This document shows positions 39,448 through 48,106 of a DNA stretch of 64,000 nt, in pieces. Position numbers and translations under genes: made by a program. Each line of letters starts with the position of its first letter. Positions within the stretch are counted from its first letter, which is position 1. A model generated the notes under the pieces. The model saw only the letters and a list, made by a program, of their open reading frames with translations. It did not search any database and was not told where the DNA came from. Source of the DNA: Opisthorchis felineus. Taxonomy: Eukaryota; Platyhelminthes; Trematoda; Opisthorchiida; Opisthorchiidae. The stretch spans positions 54,924-118,923 of the forward strand of contig SJOL01004646.1 of assembly GCA_004794785.1 (NCBI GenBank), given 5' to 3'.

Positions 39448-42400
39448 ACATATTGTGTCCCTGACGTAAAGTGGTAGCGTGAAATTACAATCTCGGTGCC
39501 ATTAGTGAAATATTGTTGTCTGACACGACCAGTAAAGGATTCGTTCCATAGGCTGTCTTTCATTTAACCTATGGTCTCAACGGTCCCTGCGATCCAGGAC
39601 CGTTCCCATCCGGTCCCTGGATGAGAAATATTGCTAAATCTAGCCACTGGAGTCATATTTTTTACAGCACCAGTATTGCCTTCCAGGGGACTGACTAAAG
39701 TGAAACAGCAAAAGTAGACCAGCAGCTTCAAACAAGGCCTCGACGGTAGCAAATAAGTTGTGATTCTCTTGCCTAAATCAGAAGCTTGCTAGTATGATTA
39801 GACACAGGCGAAACGGTACACCCTTCATTCATTCGATTTGCCGGTTCCTCCATTCGACAGCATGTCTTCCAGGTTCATGAGAGATTGTTGCGTTTCAGAG
39901 ATCAACTGAAGAGCCACTGGTTGAAGAGCGCAAGCAACTAGAAGGGGAACTTGCAGAAAGCCAGAGCCAACTGACCGATCAGCGGAATAGCCGAAGAAAA
40001 CTCCGAGGAGATATAATGGTACATTGTGATGTTCATCTATGCTAATTTGACCATGAGTAGCCAGGCGGACTTACCATTTGAGCATATAAAACACTGATGT
40101 GTTCTAATTTTGAAGACTTGGGTCACAACTTTGAATTGCTTGAGTCCGTTGTAATCCACGAAATTTTTACCACTTTATATTGGATTCCTGATGAAATTCA
40201 GCAGTCGTGCACGCTAACCCTCCATATTCCAAGATGCAACCACTACATTTAAAATGTACAGTGCTTTAGAGTGTGCGTGAAGAGTCGTTCTCTTCAAATG
40301 GACCCTCAAAAGGGTGTGCTTCTTACTATCTGACCGTTTAGGCTAAGCTGGACAGAGACTAACCACCAGTTACCGAGGAAAATTTACTTACTGCTTTCAC
40401 AAGAAACGCATAGGGCCATTCACAACGTCCTGTAATTTCGTGGTTCATTGACGTTCCTACTACGCTGCCGATTTGGTAGTTCTCATAGTTCCTCGTATCG
40501 TTGTCACTGATTCAACAGCTGAATGGGTTAACCTACCTAACAAATTAGGGAACAGGGGCTAGTTTGTTGTTAGCTAATCAAACACTGCCTTGGCAACAAA
40601 GCCTTGAAGGTCTTTTTTTTCCTGAGATAGGATATTTACAGCGTCTTCCTGGTCACGCTGAGAACAGCTCCTAGAGGTGTACGTCAGGTTGCAACAGTTC
40701 GCTCCTATCTCCAACGGGGGTACAACTGCACAACACTAGAAGTTTCATCTCCTCACCGCAATAACACAAGAAAGATCAAACAAAACAAATAGACGAGAAG
40801 CTCATGTTTTCCACATTGTTTCTGTATTGAACATTCATTGTAAAGACTACGCAACGGCGGGTCCAGTAAGAAAACTCTGAAGCAGCCGACGAAAAATTTA
40901 AATTCAATTCAAACATTATTTAACGAAATCCGGTAATTCGACTTCAAGAATACATGCTTGTGCAGAGATGACAACTGGTAATTTCGGCAGTGCTTCTTTG
41001 CGCTCCACTTCATACTTATTGTAGAAAATGATCTGTTAAATTAGGGTTGAGTTCGGTTATTCTACCACGGATTCAGAATTAGGAAAAGCCTTCCTAGAGA
41101 GATAAGCTAGAACCGACCATAGCCTACGGTGTGCTTGTCTAGTGCTGTTGGCTACTTGACATGAATGAATTTCGACTCACGATGAAAACGTCTGAGGTGC
41201 GTGTTATGGCACGACGCAGGTCTTCACTTCAGGTTGTTGATATAAGGAAAGAGTCTAAAGGTAATGTTTGCAAGTGCCTTTCAAAGTAGGCAATGGGCCT
41301 GGAGGATGGCCCATTACCGAGATGCAACATTCGCAGTTCCTCCAGGCACCTGGTTTCTGTGTGGTTGGATGGATTTCCAACCTCCAGTTTCATTGAATTA
41401 TGTCAAAAAACGTTGACAACCTACCCGCTGAACACCGCAGCAGTTCGTTAGTTGGACTGCACCGCCAGTTAATGGAAAGGTTTCCCATAAACGAACGTCC
41501 CGGGGAAGCGTTTACAAACGAGTTCGTTCGGTCATTACATTGGGCAACGCACTGTGAATTAAAGTGGTAATGAACATGGGTAGCTCGAGCTGGTTGTCTG
41601 TTTGTTGGTTTGTCCGACGGGCTTAAAATTTGTTTCACAAACCTTTAGTTACTACCAGTGTTTTGTTGGCTGTGGTCTGACTTTGTCCCTTGGATTGGGG
41701 ACGAAACGCTTAAAATGCAGTTGTCTCGTTCCATGAAAAAGCTAGCTAGAAGTGGGTGGTAAGAGATGGGGTCAACGCAGAAAAAATTATTACACCTGAT
41801 GATACTCAACAGAAGGAACGCTAAGAACTTGACCTCAAAAACCTCCCTGAGGTGATATCTAGTCTGATTCCCAAAATTCTCCGCTCTTGGAGAGGTGTGT
41901 GTGGCTAAAAACAATGCAGTCCGTGGGGCAGTGAAGTTCGAGTAGTACGGTTACAGTTTTAGTTTGAACACACTATGTTGGAGCTAACAGATGTTTTCTC
42001 CTTTGTATCCTCGGTGTGTAATTGTACTCCGTGAGCTCCCAATCGGATTACGGTCGGAAATACAACATGGCATGTTAAAGACCTTCAGCGATGTAACTGA
42101 CACAGTCGCTTGGTAATGGGAAGGGTGTGGACCTCTGCATTGATCAGTTCGAATATTCCGTATATCAATCGACTTCCGGATTAGGCATCAGTCTCATAAA
42201 CCGTACAGTGTTTCCAATTCCCTTATTCAGTAAGCTATACCTGTTCACAAGTCTGCTGATTAAGTTGCTCCTTTAGTCCCAAAGCATCCAAGTTTTTTCT
42301 TGAAAGGTTTTTCACTCTTTTGAAATTTGCCAAATGTTTCACATGTCGTCTGAAAAGACACTTTCAACTTTGATTCCCCGAAGTCAGCACTGTGAGGGTC

Positions 42401-45400
42401 AACTGGAAGAAATAAATTCGGTATTGGCTGTGATCAGGGATCAATACCGAAATGCAGAAACCCAGCTATCCAAGGCCTCGCGTGCTGTAGAGGAGAACAA
42501 ACAGCGCTATGAACGAGCGAACCGTATGCTGAACCAAATATTGGAACGCCTCAATAGGTTTTATCAGGCAAACCAGCCCGATATTGAGGTGAGTTTACAT
42601 ATGGTTTATATGGTGCACTGTGCCCGTCAGCTAGGCTAGAAGAATTACAGACCTGAACGAAACTGCCCGATATATGGATATCAGGCAGCCTAATTTATTG
42701 TATTTTGTCCCTTCACTGTGAACCAAGTCCTTCGAACTTAGCTTCAAGGTCAACAATAAGAATACTCTTGATGATGAATTTGAATATTCACCCGAAAAGG
42801 GACAAGAAAACCCTATCCAGAATATGCCATGACAGCAACGAGGCCTCTTTCCGAGCCGAGGAACCCAGTCTTATAGCAGTCACATCGAATCGGTACCACG
42901 GGCTGTTTTTTGTACATGCTGAAAAGCATCCATCCATCAGTCCTTGAAAGTAAGTCCATCTGAGTAGAACCTTTCAACTCCTTAAGGTGCTCGCTCGAAG
43001 CAGACATCAGTAATTGTTTCTCTTCGTGCAAGAAATTCCTCCCCATAGAGGACAACTTCCTGTCCGAATTCTCTGACGTTCCGGTATTTTCATCGCTATC
43101 ACCTTAAGTTTGTTAATGGCCACTAACCACTGATTTGTAACGCTGAGAGGCAAATTTATGCCAAGAAGCCCTAGACGACAATTACCACAATATTATTACA
43201 TGACAACTAACCTAATTTGCTGATGGGTTAAACGCAGTGTCCTATGGAAGTTCACCGGTAACAGCAACCAATCATTCAAACTTAGGATGACCGCATGTGG
43301 TTGTTAACATTACTCACGCCTACCAATAAATATGAGGTGTATACATCTAACACTCACGCAAAGAATGCGCACAAAAACTGACTGCACGAACGCCACTGAA
43401 ATCAGTTAATGACAAAGCATGTAGGTTACTTTTGCCAGTCACCAGGCAGCTCATACAAAGCCTACGTACACTCCGCAGAACACCTCCCGGAGCAGAAGAC
43501 TTAACAATGATCACCAGTAAGGACGGCAAGCGGAAAAGCTGCAAATCAATATCATAGGCATTTCAGTCTTCCAGGCGCATCTGTTTTCTTCGCAACGAGT
43601 GCAACATTGGGTAATATATAGGATATTTATATATAGGATATTTCGTTATATCACTAGTCATTTATGGCAACAATGGTCGGACGATTGCATGATCCAAAAG
43701 AAGCGCTTCCTCTTGGGGGAAAACGAGTCTGAAATCTGAAGGATATACGGGGGTTATCCAGCCTGGCTTTATATGAAGGTTGGCTCTCGGCAAATATGGG
43801 TTGGAGATGGATAGAATTATCTTCGAATGAGAACTGTAAGCAAAAGTAACTATGTATCTAATTTACTGCGGTATGATATGCCCGGAATAGCAGTGTTGCT
43901 AAAGGAAAGGAAAGCTTTCCATTTCAATGTACCACCCCATCAGTGACGATCGTGAATCAACCTAAGAGTACAACCATCTGTCCTCCTGTTGGTCTCCAGC
44001 ACTGTTAACGGTTATGTTGACGTCATTCAAGTGGATTTTATTCACCTAAAGGAGCAACAAGAATTGGATCGACTGGAGATTAAGCTTAGCCTAAAAGTTA
44101 TAACGCGACTTGTCTCTCGGCTCCCATTCCATTTGAAGGTGCAGCATCTTGTCCATTTTCGTCACGGTCCTCGAGGCTTTTAAATGAAGTACCAGCCTTC
44201 CTTAATTTGCGGTAATCTCGTCGTCATGGTCGTGTAGTTGCTGAATTCTGGTTTATTGACATCAGTGATGAGAACAAATATGAGGTTCATTACCTCGATT
44301 TCTAGTGAATGCATTTAGTAGTGGTGGTGAAGACCGTCCGGGGACAGACAAACCTGAATGCTACGATCGCAAGAGCAGTTATGCACAATGCAACGCTTTA
44401 GTGGCAGAGAATTGTTCAGTAACACCGAAACTACCGATTGGCTCATACTTCAAACATAACGTTTATAAGTACACTAGATCGACAGACGCAGTTTCCCACT
44501 ATAGTTGATGACTAGCTGTAAGCTGGAAACTATTCATTAGAATGAAGTTACATATAAACGTGCGACTTTTTGAAACCCTCAGGAATTTTTTCCACTTTGT
44601 TTTAGATGCGTTTGTTGCGCGATTTCAATCGACTCATTTACGTATGGTATGAACGATGCTTGCGAAAGTTGGCCACAGAAAACGAAGATATATTGTTAGT
44701 AGAGAGTCAACTTGCCGACCAGTTTAATTATCACAAACCGACATTCAGTGTCAGACACAGTCAGTTGGCCAGAATGAGTAAACGTGAGTCCCATACGGTT
44801 TTTCCCTAGTAGAAATATGGAGAAACCCAGTCACTTCTAATCGCTGTGAACACCAAAATTTAGGGCTACTTCGAGTCCAGTCTTTTCAAAGACACAGTCT
44901 TGGTTCATTAAAATTTCAGTTTTCTCTAAATGGTACTAGGAATTATGGTAGAATCACTAAGTACACTAATGCAAATGATCACCAGATGAAGCACCCAACA
45001 ACTAGTGAGAAAACCATATTGCTGTATACCGAAGAATAACCGAACTGTCCGAGCTCAAACTCAGTCCTAGACCTAACAGAATAAATAGTACACGTTAAGG
45101 GCATTACCCGCATCCCCAGTGTCAAGTTTTGGAAGTGAAACTTAGAGATGATTGAAAAACATTGCAAATCAGTTGTCACATGGATTTTCTCCGGGTCATG
45201 TCCGATGACAAACAAACTACATCGACCGTAACCACACATTCTCGGTTAAGAAGGGGAATTTCCTTGCTGAGCGTGTGACCGCACGTAAATAGGCCATCCT
45301 GGTTATTTCACTGGACGTAAAGCAGTTACAATCATCATCAACATTATCAGCTGTAAGAACCGCTTACTTGTCGTACAATGGTTGTAGCTGCCACAATTTT

Positions 45401-48106
45401 GTCCACCGATGATTTGGAGAGGTGGAGTAGGTAGCTCGAAAGTGTACGATCGTATATCCAAACGTATCCGAACTCCTGGTCTCAATGACATTCTACGGGC
45501 TCTGTTCAAGGACGACGGAACATTCCTCATTGAGTGGTTATTGCTTGGCTTGCTGAGTTGGTGATTCGGTTGGAGGCTTTTAGTCACCAACTGAGGCTAT
45601 GTTACCATTCAGTATTAGGTTGGCGGCGCGCCTGTTTGTGGTCGTTGGGTTACGCTTGTGCTTATATATATATATATATCTTTTCGACGTGGGTTGCTCT
45701 CATTATGATTGGCCACTTGGATGGTTGTTCTCCTTCGGTCGAGTAAAATATCAGAAACATTGTTTACCGAATTAACGGCATGGACTGCCAAAATACTATG
45801 TTGGGCTGACAAAACACATATGTCCCCTCTTCCTGTTCGCGCTTATATAATTTTGCAAGGGGCAGCTCTGATTGGCTATTCATAAACATTTCACCTGGAG
45901 TCCGATTGGCCTGTTTATTATGTGTTGCACTGTGGTCTACATTTCTTGTGTTCGATTGCTCCACTACCTACTGACCTCGTTGTCCATTAACTCCTGTTCT
46001 GATTGGTCCGTTCGTGATCTGTATTGTGTTGTGGTCTACATTACTCTGTTGGAATGGTTGATGGTGTCCATTCTATTCCCGGTAGTTTGCTGTCCTCGAC
46101 CTTCAACAGCCACCTGATCCACTACTAGGAAATGCCCCTGAGCTACCAATATCCTAACTTTATCTACAAAATCCTTCTTACAAAAATTGGTATTCGGCAA
46201 GCAAGTCCATCCTCTCCATTTTCTGTTCAGGTTTGTCCTTGATTCAATACTGAGGCGAGCGATAGAGCTTCAAAAACCCACATTGTTGCTCATAATAGGT
46301 CTGTAGGTCTGGTGTGTGCAAAAGATATCAACCCAATCGGTGAAGATGTACACAAAGCACAAGCATTATCATACAAACTAAGCAACGTCGCATCATCTTT
46401 TGTTCTGCGTCTTGCCCTTACAAAGCGCGACGCCATGCTTCAGAGCGTGTACTCTCTGGACACATTCTTTGCAGTTTACGAAGCACTGGAGGTTGGACAG
46501 AAGTTTTCATACCTTGAATTATATCTGAAGAAGTGCATCTAATTTAGTTAGTGAACGAATTATCTCTGCAAATCCTCATTGCTTGTGGCGTCAATTTAAC
46601 CTACCAACAGATTACGAGGGTTGTGTATATCATTCTATAGTACAAACTATGTTTCTGTATGGTTGCGGAACCTGGTCTGCATGGGCAGATAGCCTTCATG
46701 TTTTTTATCACCGACGACTCAGAATTACGAATATTGGACGGCATTAAATTGTTTGTGAAAGGATAATCAGGAAACCGGTACTTGGTTGCGCGACAGGCAC
46801 TTCAGTCGCGGAAAAAATCCAGCACTATCAACCGCGGTGTCTGGGCCATATACTGTATATGTAGCTTTGGAATAGCGTAAACTGCAGAGTGAGCAACATG
46901 ACTTGGTAGAAGGGTGTGGAAGATATTACGAAAAGTTCGAATGATTTTGATGCGGTCTGGCTTCCAGGATGGGGTCCTCATGACCATCCTCTCACTTAGA
47001 ATGAGACTATGCAAGAAAGGGCGGCTAACCGATGTTGATGGCGTTTGTGGCAGTAGTTTACGTTCTGATTGTCTGACAGGACATGCAGATGTGCAGGCAC
47101 CACAGAGTAACTGCGGTAGGCTAACACCATACACTTTTCTTGTCCATTGTTTTCTCACTTTAAGGTTTTAAGGATAATTACAAGAACCTTCTGGGTGGAT
47201 GTCAGTGAGACATCAGTGTCAGCAGTGATGTTGCCGTTCCTGATGATGATGAAGGTAGACTGTCTGTAATGTCTTGCAATGTCTCAAGCTTACTTCCTCT
47301 GACTCGTGTGATAGAATGAGTCGGCCTCACAGATATTCAGACACACTTTTTGATAGAGTGAGTATTATGTCGTTTGCAAATTCGATGGCCAAGAACTGAT
47401 TGGCATATGACATTTCTGAGTGCGTTGACCATGTGAGACTCAAGGGTTTCAATCGGAACGGCATGCTTATTCAAAGATGTTTCTATAGGTCGCTTAAAAG
47501 TTTAAGACAAAGTCGACATCCAGCACTAGAATAAACGAAACGTGGGACGTAAAGCAACAGCTCTGGATTTTCACAGGATATGAATATCAAACACTCTTTG
47601 ATTCTCATTAGAATTGGCACGGAGAGATAATGGGAAGTCAGGTGTGCGTGCTGGCAGCGCACGCATCTGCGCTGATCTTCGCAATGAACCTAGACTGCGA
47701 GGGTCGAGAAGGCATCGCGTGGTACTCATGTGATGATTGGAGTTGAAGTCTAAGGTCACATGTCGCTGACGTATATGGACTACAGCAGATATAGCTTCGG
47801 AAAAACCAGCGCAGCGGGCAAAGTTGAAAGCTGATGTAGGTGAGTTCAGGCTCAGATTGGTAATTACAACAATAAATTTCCCGTAAAAATGTGCCGCCTC
47901 GGTTGGGATTGGTCATTAACCTAAGAGCGCCGCATCAATTCCAATTCCGTTTGCTATTCTCCACAGGTGCTGCGGGTACAAATCATCCATCCTCATCTAC
48001 GCGCCCCGTTACTCAAGGGCTACCGGTAGTCAGCATTGGGGAACACCTCAATCCAAAGCAGAAAACTAAACCAAAACAACCGGAAGAGTCGGCGAAGCAT
48101 GGATGA
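6675..48106 (+). CDS. CCDC39: CCDC39 (FAP59) orthologue, C-terminal 14 exons; N-terminal exons lie outside the window
   Basis: Coiled-coil protein that, with CCDC40, forms the 96-nm axonemal ruler docking inner dynein arms and the nexin-dynein regulatory complex in motile cilia (family knowledge). Seen: 14 exons with GT/AG borders and compatible phases give 757 codons and a stop, almost all charged heptad coiled coil. Recognisable blocks are a [14 protein letters not shown] stretch (vertebrate WENTIEQMQKRDGD), VKRMEAR (VKRTREM), RYGITVT (RYEILTV), [18 protein letters not shown] (GDCLDAKI..KEIYALENT), LATENEDI (IIEENTEI) and a Pro/Ser/Lys-rich tail. Remembered human spacing is matched without gaps from the WE.. 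block to the TSL/SSL block and from VKR to RYG, and within one residue from LENT to the EN.EI block. Vertebrate CCDC39 has about 940 residues, so roughly 180 N-terminal residues are missing; the WDQQALEAW-type block was sought upstream and not found. Introns are repeat-laden and one carries an 839-base N gap. Confidence 0.9.
8793..9023 (+). CDS. Candidate orphan exon or gene fragment, unknown
   Basis: An open frame bounded by a possible acceptor (tttcgaaaaag) and a strong donor (GTAAGC after 9023), 77 codons, phase 0/0. It has balanced, protein-like composition ([35 protein letters not shown]), unlike the surrounding noise. CCDC39 spacing across this intron leaves no room for it. The first half faintly resembles the C-terminal helix of class V aminotransferases; I do not trust that. 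It may be part of a nested gene, a pseudogene or a retroelement. Confidence 0.3.
10790..10930. repeat. Degenerate CAAC/CCAA-rich repeat
   Basis: Irregular repetition of accaa, caacca and aatca over about 140 bases (gccagtcaaccaacggacca..). Probably an eroded tetranucleotide array. Confidence 0.5.
11125..11316 (+). CDS. CCDC39: CCDC39 exon b
   Basis: Acceptor after ttgtgtcag, donor GTAGGT. 192 nt, 64 codons, phase 0/0. Reads [12 protein letters not shown].. through ..[11 protein letters not shown], a continuous coiled coil. Joined to exon a and then exon c, the distance from the conserved Trp to the LETL/LDSL block is 84 residues, as I recall it in the human protein. Confidence 0.88.
12385..12460 (+). 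repeat. tRNA-like pseudogene or SINE head
   Basis: tggccgaacggttagg is a good class II tRNA A box (Ser/Leu type) and ggtcgcgggttacaaactcg a damaged B box, but no acceptor stem closes. Intronic in CCDC39. Confidence 0.5.
13751..13770. repeat. (TA)n microsatellite
   Basis: Ten TA units followed by a single N at 13771, a base-calling or length ambiguity. Confidence 0.95.
14475..14578 (+). CDS. CCDC39: CCDC39 exon c
   Basis: Acceptor after ttttatgcag. Two donors are possible: a weak GTAAAA after 14531 and a strong GTAAGT after 14578. The longer form (104 nt, ends two bases into a codon) is chosen because it fits the phase of exon d and gives 117 residues between the LETL and TSL blocks, equal to the human spacing. 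Confidence 0.82.
14579..16431. other. CCDC39 intron c-d
   Basis: No coding signal. 14650-14720 has a faint tRNA-like look (gaggtaattaag.., no stems) and was not called. Confidence 0.65.
16432..16618 (+). CDS. CCDC39: CCDC39 exon d
   Basis: Acceptor after cattctcctag, donor GTAAGT. 187 nt; the first base completes the codon begun by exon c. Reads [15 protein letters not shown].. to ..[10 protein letters not shown], an Asp/Glu/Lys-rich coiled coil. Confidence 0.86.
17329..17433 (+). CDS. CCDC39: CCDC39 exon e
   Basis: Acceptor after cctatcccccag, donor GTAAGT. 105 nt, 35 codons, phase 0/0. Contains the TSLRGLKKH block that matches SSLKHLNH of vertebrate CCDC39. Confidence 0.85.
17450..17530. 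repeat. Degenerate GTAA/AGGT tetranucleotide repeat
   Basis: gataggtgagtaactgagta and similar short units recur with small changes just after CCDC39 exon e. Simple repeat, not coding. Confidence 0.5.
18048..18106. repeat. Perfect 13-bp inverted repeat
   Basis: caggttgcccaag and cttgggcaacctg flank a 33-base spacer (hairpin). It lies just upstream of the non-LTR element's readable part and may be its 5' UTR. Confidence 0.5.
18300..18975 (+). pseudogene. APE-type endonuclease domain of the non-LTR element
   Basis: Readable over at least two frames. [18 protein letters not shown] and STLLD lead to [28 protein letters not shown] follows. After a stop and shift comes [18 protein letters not shown] and [10 protein letters not shown]. 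The GDMN motif carries the catalytic Asp/Asn of this nuclease fold. Confidence 0.72.
19640..20683 (+). pseudogene. Reverse transcriptase domain of the non-LTR element
   Basis: [17 protein letters not shown] lies in one frame to 19838. A longer frame 19769-20683 then has [74 protein letters not shown], the catalytic AYADDIALL and [13 protein letters not shown]. Blocks 0 to 7 of an RT are present, and YADD is intact, but the break near 19.8 kb prevents a single product. Confidence 0.85.
20690..21230 (+). pseudogene. C-terminal domain of the non-LTR element
   Basis: Contains [58 protein letters not shown] and a Trp/Lys-rich end, the usual tail region after the RT in fluke elements. It is split by stops between 20690 and 20790. 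Confidence 0.75.
21405..21495 (-). repeat. tRNA-derived SINE head, minus strand
   Basis: Minus strand reads gttgactcagtggttaaagt, then ctgaccgggaggcctgtgga and tcgattct: A and B boxes matching the SINE head at 34739. It is inserted just past the 3' tail of the non-LTR element. Confidence 0.62.
22950..23156 (+). CDS. CCDC39: CCDC39 exon f
   Basis: Acceptor after ttcgagtacag, donor GTGAGT. 207 nt, 69 codons, phase 0/0. [20 protein letters not shown] aligns without gaps to the vertebrate ETLKQQEIMYSQDFHIQQVE block directly after exon e. No extra coding exon is therefore needed in the 5.5 kb between them, which is filled by a retrotransposon. Confidence 0.87.
23560..23784 (-). other. Unrecognised open frame, minus strand
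   Basis: 74 codons open ([38 protein letters not shown]) with protein-like composition, just past CCDC39 exon f. Possibly a repeat-derived coding scrap; no splice or start evidence. Confidence 0.25.
24086..24259 (+). CDS. CCDC39: CCDC39 exon g
   Basis: Acceptor after cttcctttag, donor GTATGA. 174 nt, 58 codons, phase 0/0. Ends ..[13 protein letters not shown], which resembles the conserved MLVEENLLKLE region that immediately precedes the VKR block in this family. Confidence 0.86.
24260..27599. other. CCDC39 intron g-h, left part
   Basis: No retroelement signature read in it. The frames at 25504, 26167 and 27135 look like noise. A 22-codon mock exon at 26936-27001 is discussed under rejected items. 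Confidence 0.6.
27600..28546. repeat. Inverted long repeat, copy 2 (partner 1-945)
   Basis: See the partner. The outer part (27600-27651) is only about 80% similar. The homopolymer here is C11 at 27864-27874 against G10 in copy 1. Confidence 0.85.
28112..28546 (-). pseudogene. Non-LTR retrotransposon 3' end, near-identical inverted copy
   Basis: Reverse complement of 1-435 with only about five differences, including the same seven-unit GAT tail (positions sum to 28547). Its inner end coincides with the start of the N gap. Confidence 0.78.
28547..29385. other. Assembly gap (839 N)
   Basis: Run of N inside a CCDC39 intron. Left edge lies within a non-LTR retrotransposon copy; right edge is 32 bases from a tRNA-Ile gene. 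Open frames drawn across it are meaningless. Confidence 0.99.
29418..29491 (-). tRNA. tRNA-Ile (anticodon AAT)
   Basis: The minus strand folds as a full cloverleaf. The 7-bp acceptor GGCCTGG/CCGGGCC has one G-T pair. The D stem is GCTC/GAGC with loop AGTCGGTTA. The anticodon stem is TCGTG/CGCGA with loop CTAATAA (anticodon AAT). The T stem is GTGGG/CCCAT with loop TTCGATC; discriminator A. A and B boxes are intact and a TTTT follows 12 bases after the 3' end, as expected for Pol III. It sits antisense in a CCDC39 intron, 32 bases from the N gap. It could be a genuine gene or a recent tRNA copy. Confidence 0.9.
29729..29949 (+). CDS. CCDC39: CCDC39 exon h
   Basis: Acceptor after tttcactttgcag, donor GTATGA. 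221 nt, ends two bases into a codon. [15 protein letters not shown] starts a 73-residue stretch before RYG, equal in length to human VKRTREM..KN before RYE. Lies 0.24 kb beyond the antisense tRNA-Ile gene and 0.34 kb beyond the N gap. Confidence 0.9.
31735..31777 (-). ncRNA. Hammerhead ribozyme motif, antisense copy with one core mutation
   Basis: Mirror image of the copy at 31970-32012. Reads GCCTAA, CTGATGG, GCCC..GGGC, GAAA, CCGGT, A (cleavage base), GTGGGC. Helix II and helix III are complete and helix I pairs in 5 of 6 positions. The last A of CTGATGA is G, which should weaken or abolish cleavage. Confidence 0.65.
31970..32012 (+). ncRNA. Type I hammerhead ribozyme motif, sense to CCDC39, cores intact
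   Basis: Core CTGATGA at 31976-31982 and GAAA at 31997-32000. Helix II is GCTC/GGGC with one G-T pair. Helix III is the loopless palindrome ACC/GGT (32000-32005), then the predicted cleavage after C32006 (GGTC). Helix I pairs 31970-31975 (GCCTAC) with 32007-32012 (GTGGCC), one mismatch. A helix III this short is known in Penelope-type and satellite hammerheads, which cleave best as dimers. Activity is inferred, not shown. Confidence 0.72.
33327..33402 (+). CDS. CCDC39: CCDC39 exon i
   Basis: Acceptor after ttacccttcctag, donor GTAAGT. 76 nt; its first base completes the Arg of RYGITVT. This is the short Ser/Asp/Gly-rich non-coiled hinge ([11 protein letters not shown]) equivalent to the RYEILTVVMLPPEGEE linker of vertebrates. 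The hammerhead palindrome lies in the preceding intron. Confidence 0.88.
34739..34920 (+). repeat. tRNA-derived SINE
   Basis: Head tagctcaatggcaaaagtgc is an A-box-like sequence, and ggtccctggttcaagcc is a B box. Body ends in ttccttcgggtttcacgaca and gttacagctgaacgattatc, shared with 48690-48812 and 62990-63110. Confidence 0.68.
35440..35530 (-). repeat. Degraded copy of the hammerhead repeat
   Basis: On the minus strand reads CTAACCGATGAGCCCCAAAAGG then ACCAAATTG, aligned base by base with the intact copy. CTGATGA is CCGATGA and GAAA is CAAA, so it should be inactive. The flanking AATTTTCAC matches the family 3' flank AATTTTCAGC. Confidence 0.55.
37528..37640 (-). repeat. Diverged copy of the hammerhead repeat
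   Basis: Minus strand reads CGCTTGATGAGCCCCGAGAAG, then AGCGAAACAGATC and ATGGGC. GAAAC is intact, CTGATGA is TTGATGA, and the palindromic helix III is changed. The 5' flank (TTTGGTTCAGTTAGAACATG) and 3' flank (GAGTTTTCAG) match the family. Confidence 0.58.
38724..38870 (+). CDS. CCDC39: CCDC39 exon j
   Basis: Acceptor after ttccttcattccag. Donor GTTAGT after 38870 is preferred to GTGTTA after 38861, because it leaves the LENT-to-EN.EI spacing within one residue of human. 147 nt, 49 codons. Contains [20 protein letters not shown], the best conserved block of the family. Confidence 0.87.
39415..39442. repeat. (TA)n microsatellite
   Basis: Fourteen TA units in the intron between CCDC39 exons j and k. 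Confidence 0.95.
39899..40018 (+). CDS. CCDC39: CCDC39 exon k
   Basis: Acceptor after gttgcgtttcag, donor GTACAT (weak). 120 nt, 40 codons, phase 0/0. Reads [19 protein letters not shown].., matching the SSDEYELKIQLEEQK region. Confidence 0.8.
42388..42588 (+). CDS. CCDC39: CCDC39 exon l
   Basis: Acceptor after ccccgaagtcag, donor GTGAGT. 201 nt, 67 codons, phase 0/0. Glu/Arg/Gln-rich coiled coil ending ..[11 protein letters not shown]. The open frame upstream of the acceptor is intronic. Confidence 0.85.
43612..43646. repeat. Short direct repeat
   Basis: atataggatatt occurs twice in a row with a short AT spacer. Intronic in CCDC39. Confidence 0.6.
44606..44783 (+). CDS. CCDC39: CCDC39 exon m
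   Basis: Acceptor after tccactttgttttag, donor GTGAGT. 178 nt, ends one base into a codon. The ATG at its first base is internal. [14 protein letters not shown] matches the IIEENTEIRIILQ block near the C-terminus of vertebrate CCDC39. Confidence 0.83.
45664..45679. repeat. (TA)n microsatellite
   Basis: About eight TA units, 29 bases before the first CCAAT box of the LTR-like block. Confidence 0.9.
45700..46130 (+). promoter_or_regulatory. LTR-like block: TATA box and four ATTGG (CCAAT) boxes
   Basis: GATTGG occurs at about 45708, 45870, 45904 and 46001, with a TATATAA at 45844-45850. 45904-46000 and 46001 onward look like diverged copies of one ~97-bp unit (both contain tgtggtctacatt). Inferred promoter, either of a retroelement or chance; no terminal repeats were matched. 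Confidence 0.35.
46243..46542 (+). CDS. Unknown open frame, possibly retroelement-derived
   Basis: About 100 codons open from the stop at 46240 to TAA at 46540-46542; first ATG-like start is CTG/GTG near 46309. Lysine/leucine-rich helical stretch [20 protein letters not shown] and [19 protein letters not shown]. Not recognised. It follows a CCAAT/TATA-rich block, which would suit the first coding part of a retroelement. Confidence 0.3.
   Translation, partial: FNTEASDRASKTHIVAHNRSVGLVCAKDINPIGEDVHKAQALSYKLSNVASSFVLRLALTKRDAMLQSVYSLDTFFAVYEALEVGQKFSYLELYLKKCI
46620..47252 (+). pseudogene. Diverged non-LTR 3' end with GAT tail
   Basis: Across shifting frames reads [44 protein letters not shown] and ERAANRCWWRLW. 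The 3' UTR follows and ends at a short GAT run near 47240. Same family as 1-436. It lies between CCDC39 exons m and the last exon. Confidence 0.68.
47967..48106 (+). CDS. CCDC39: CCDC39 last exon, low-complexity tail and stop
   Basis: Acceptor after tgctattctccacag. 140 nt; the first two bases complete the Arg codon begun in exon m, a phase match found nowhere else nearby. Encodes a Pro/Ser/Lys-rich, non-coiled tail ([17 protein letters not shown]) and a TGA stop at 48104-48106. This agrees in character with the Ser-rich tail of vertebrate CCDC39. No clear AATAAA was seen within the next 250 bases. Confidence 0.75.

Larger units (their letters stand above)
38871..47966. other. CCDC39 introns j to last exon, non-exon parts
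   Basis: Apart from exons k, l and m, contains a TA array, the LTR-like block (45.7-46.1 kb), an unknown frame (46243) and a non-LTR 3' end (46620). About 40.0-42.3 kb and 42.6-44.6 kb show nothing coding. Confidence 0.6.

Noticed and set aside
41674..41709. CTGACTTTGTCCC..GGGGACGAAACGC resembling a hammerhead
   Set aside because: Helix II is good but the CUGANGA core is missing; probably a chance stem.
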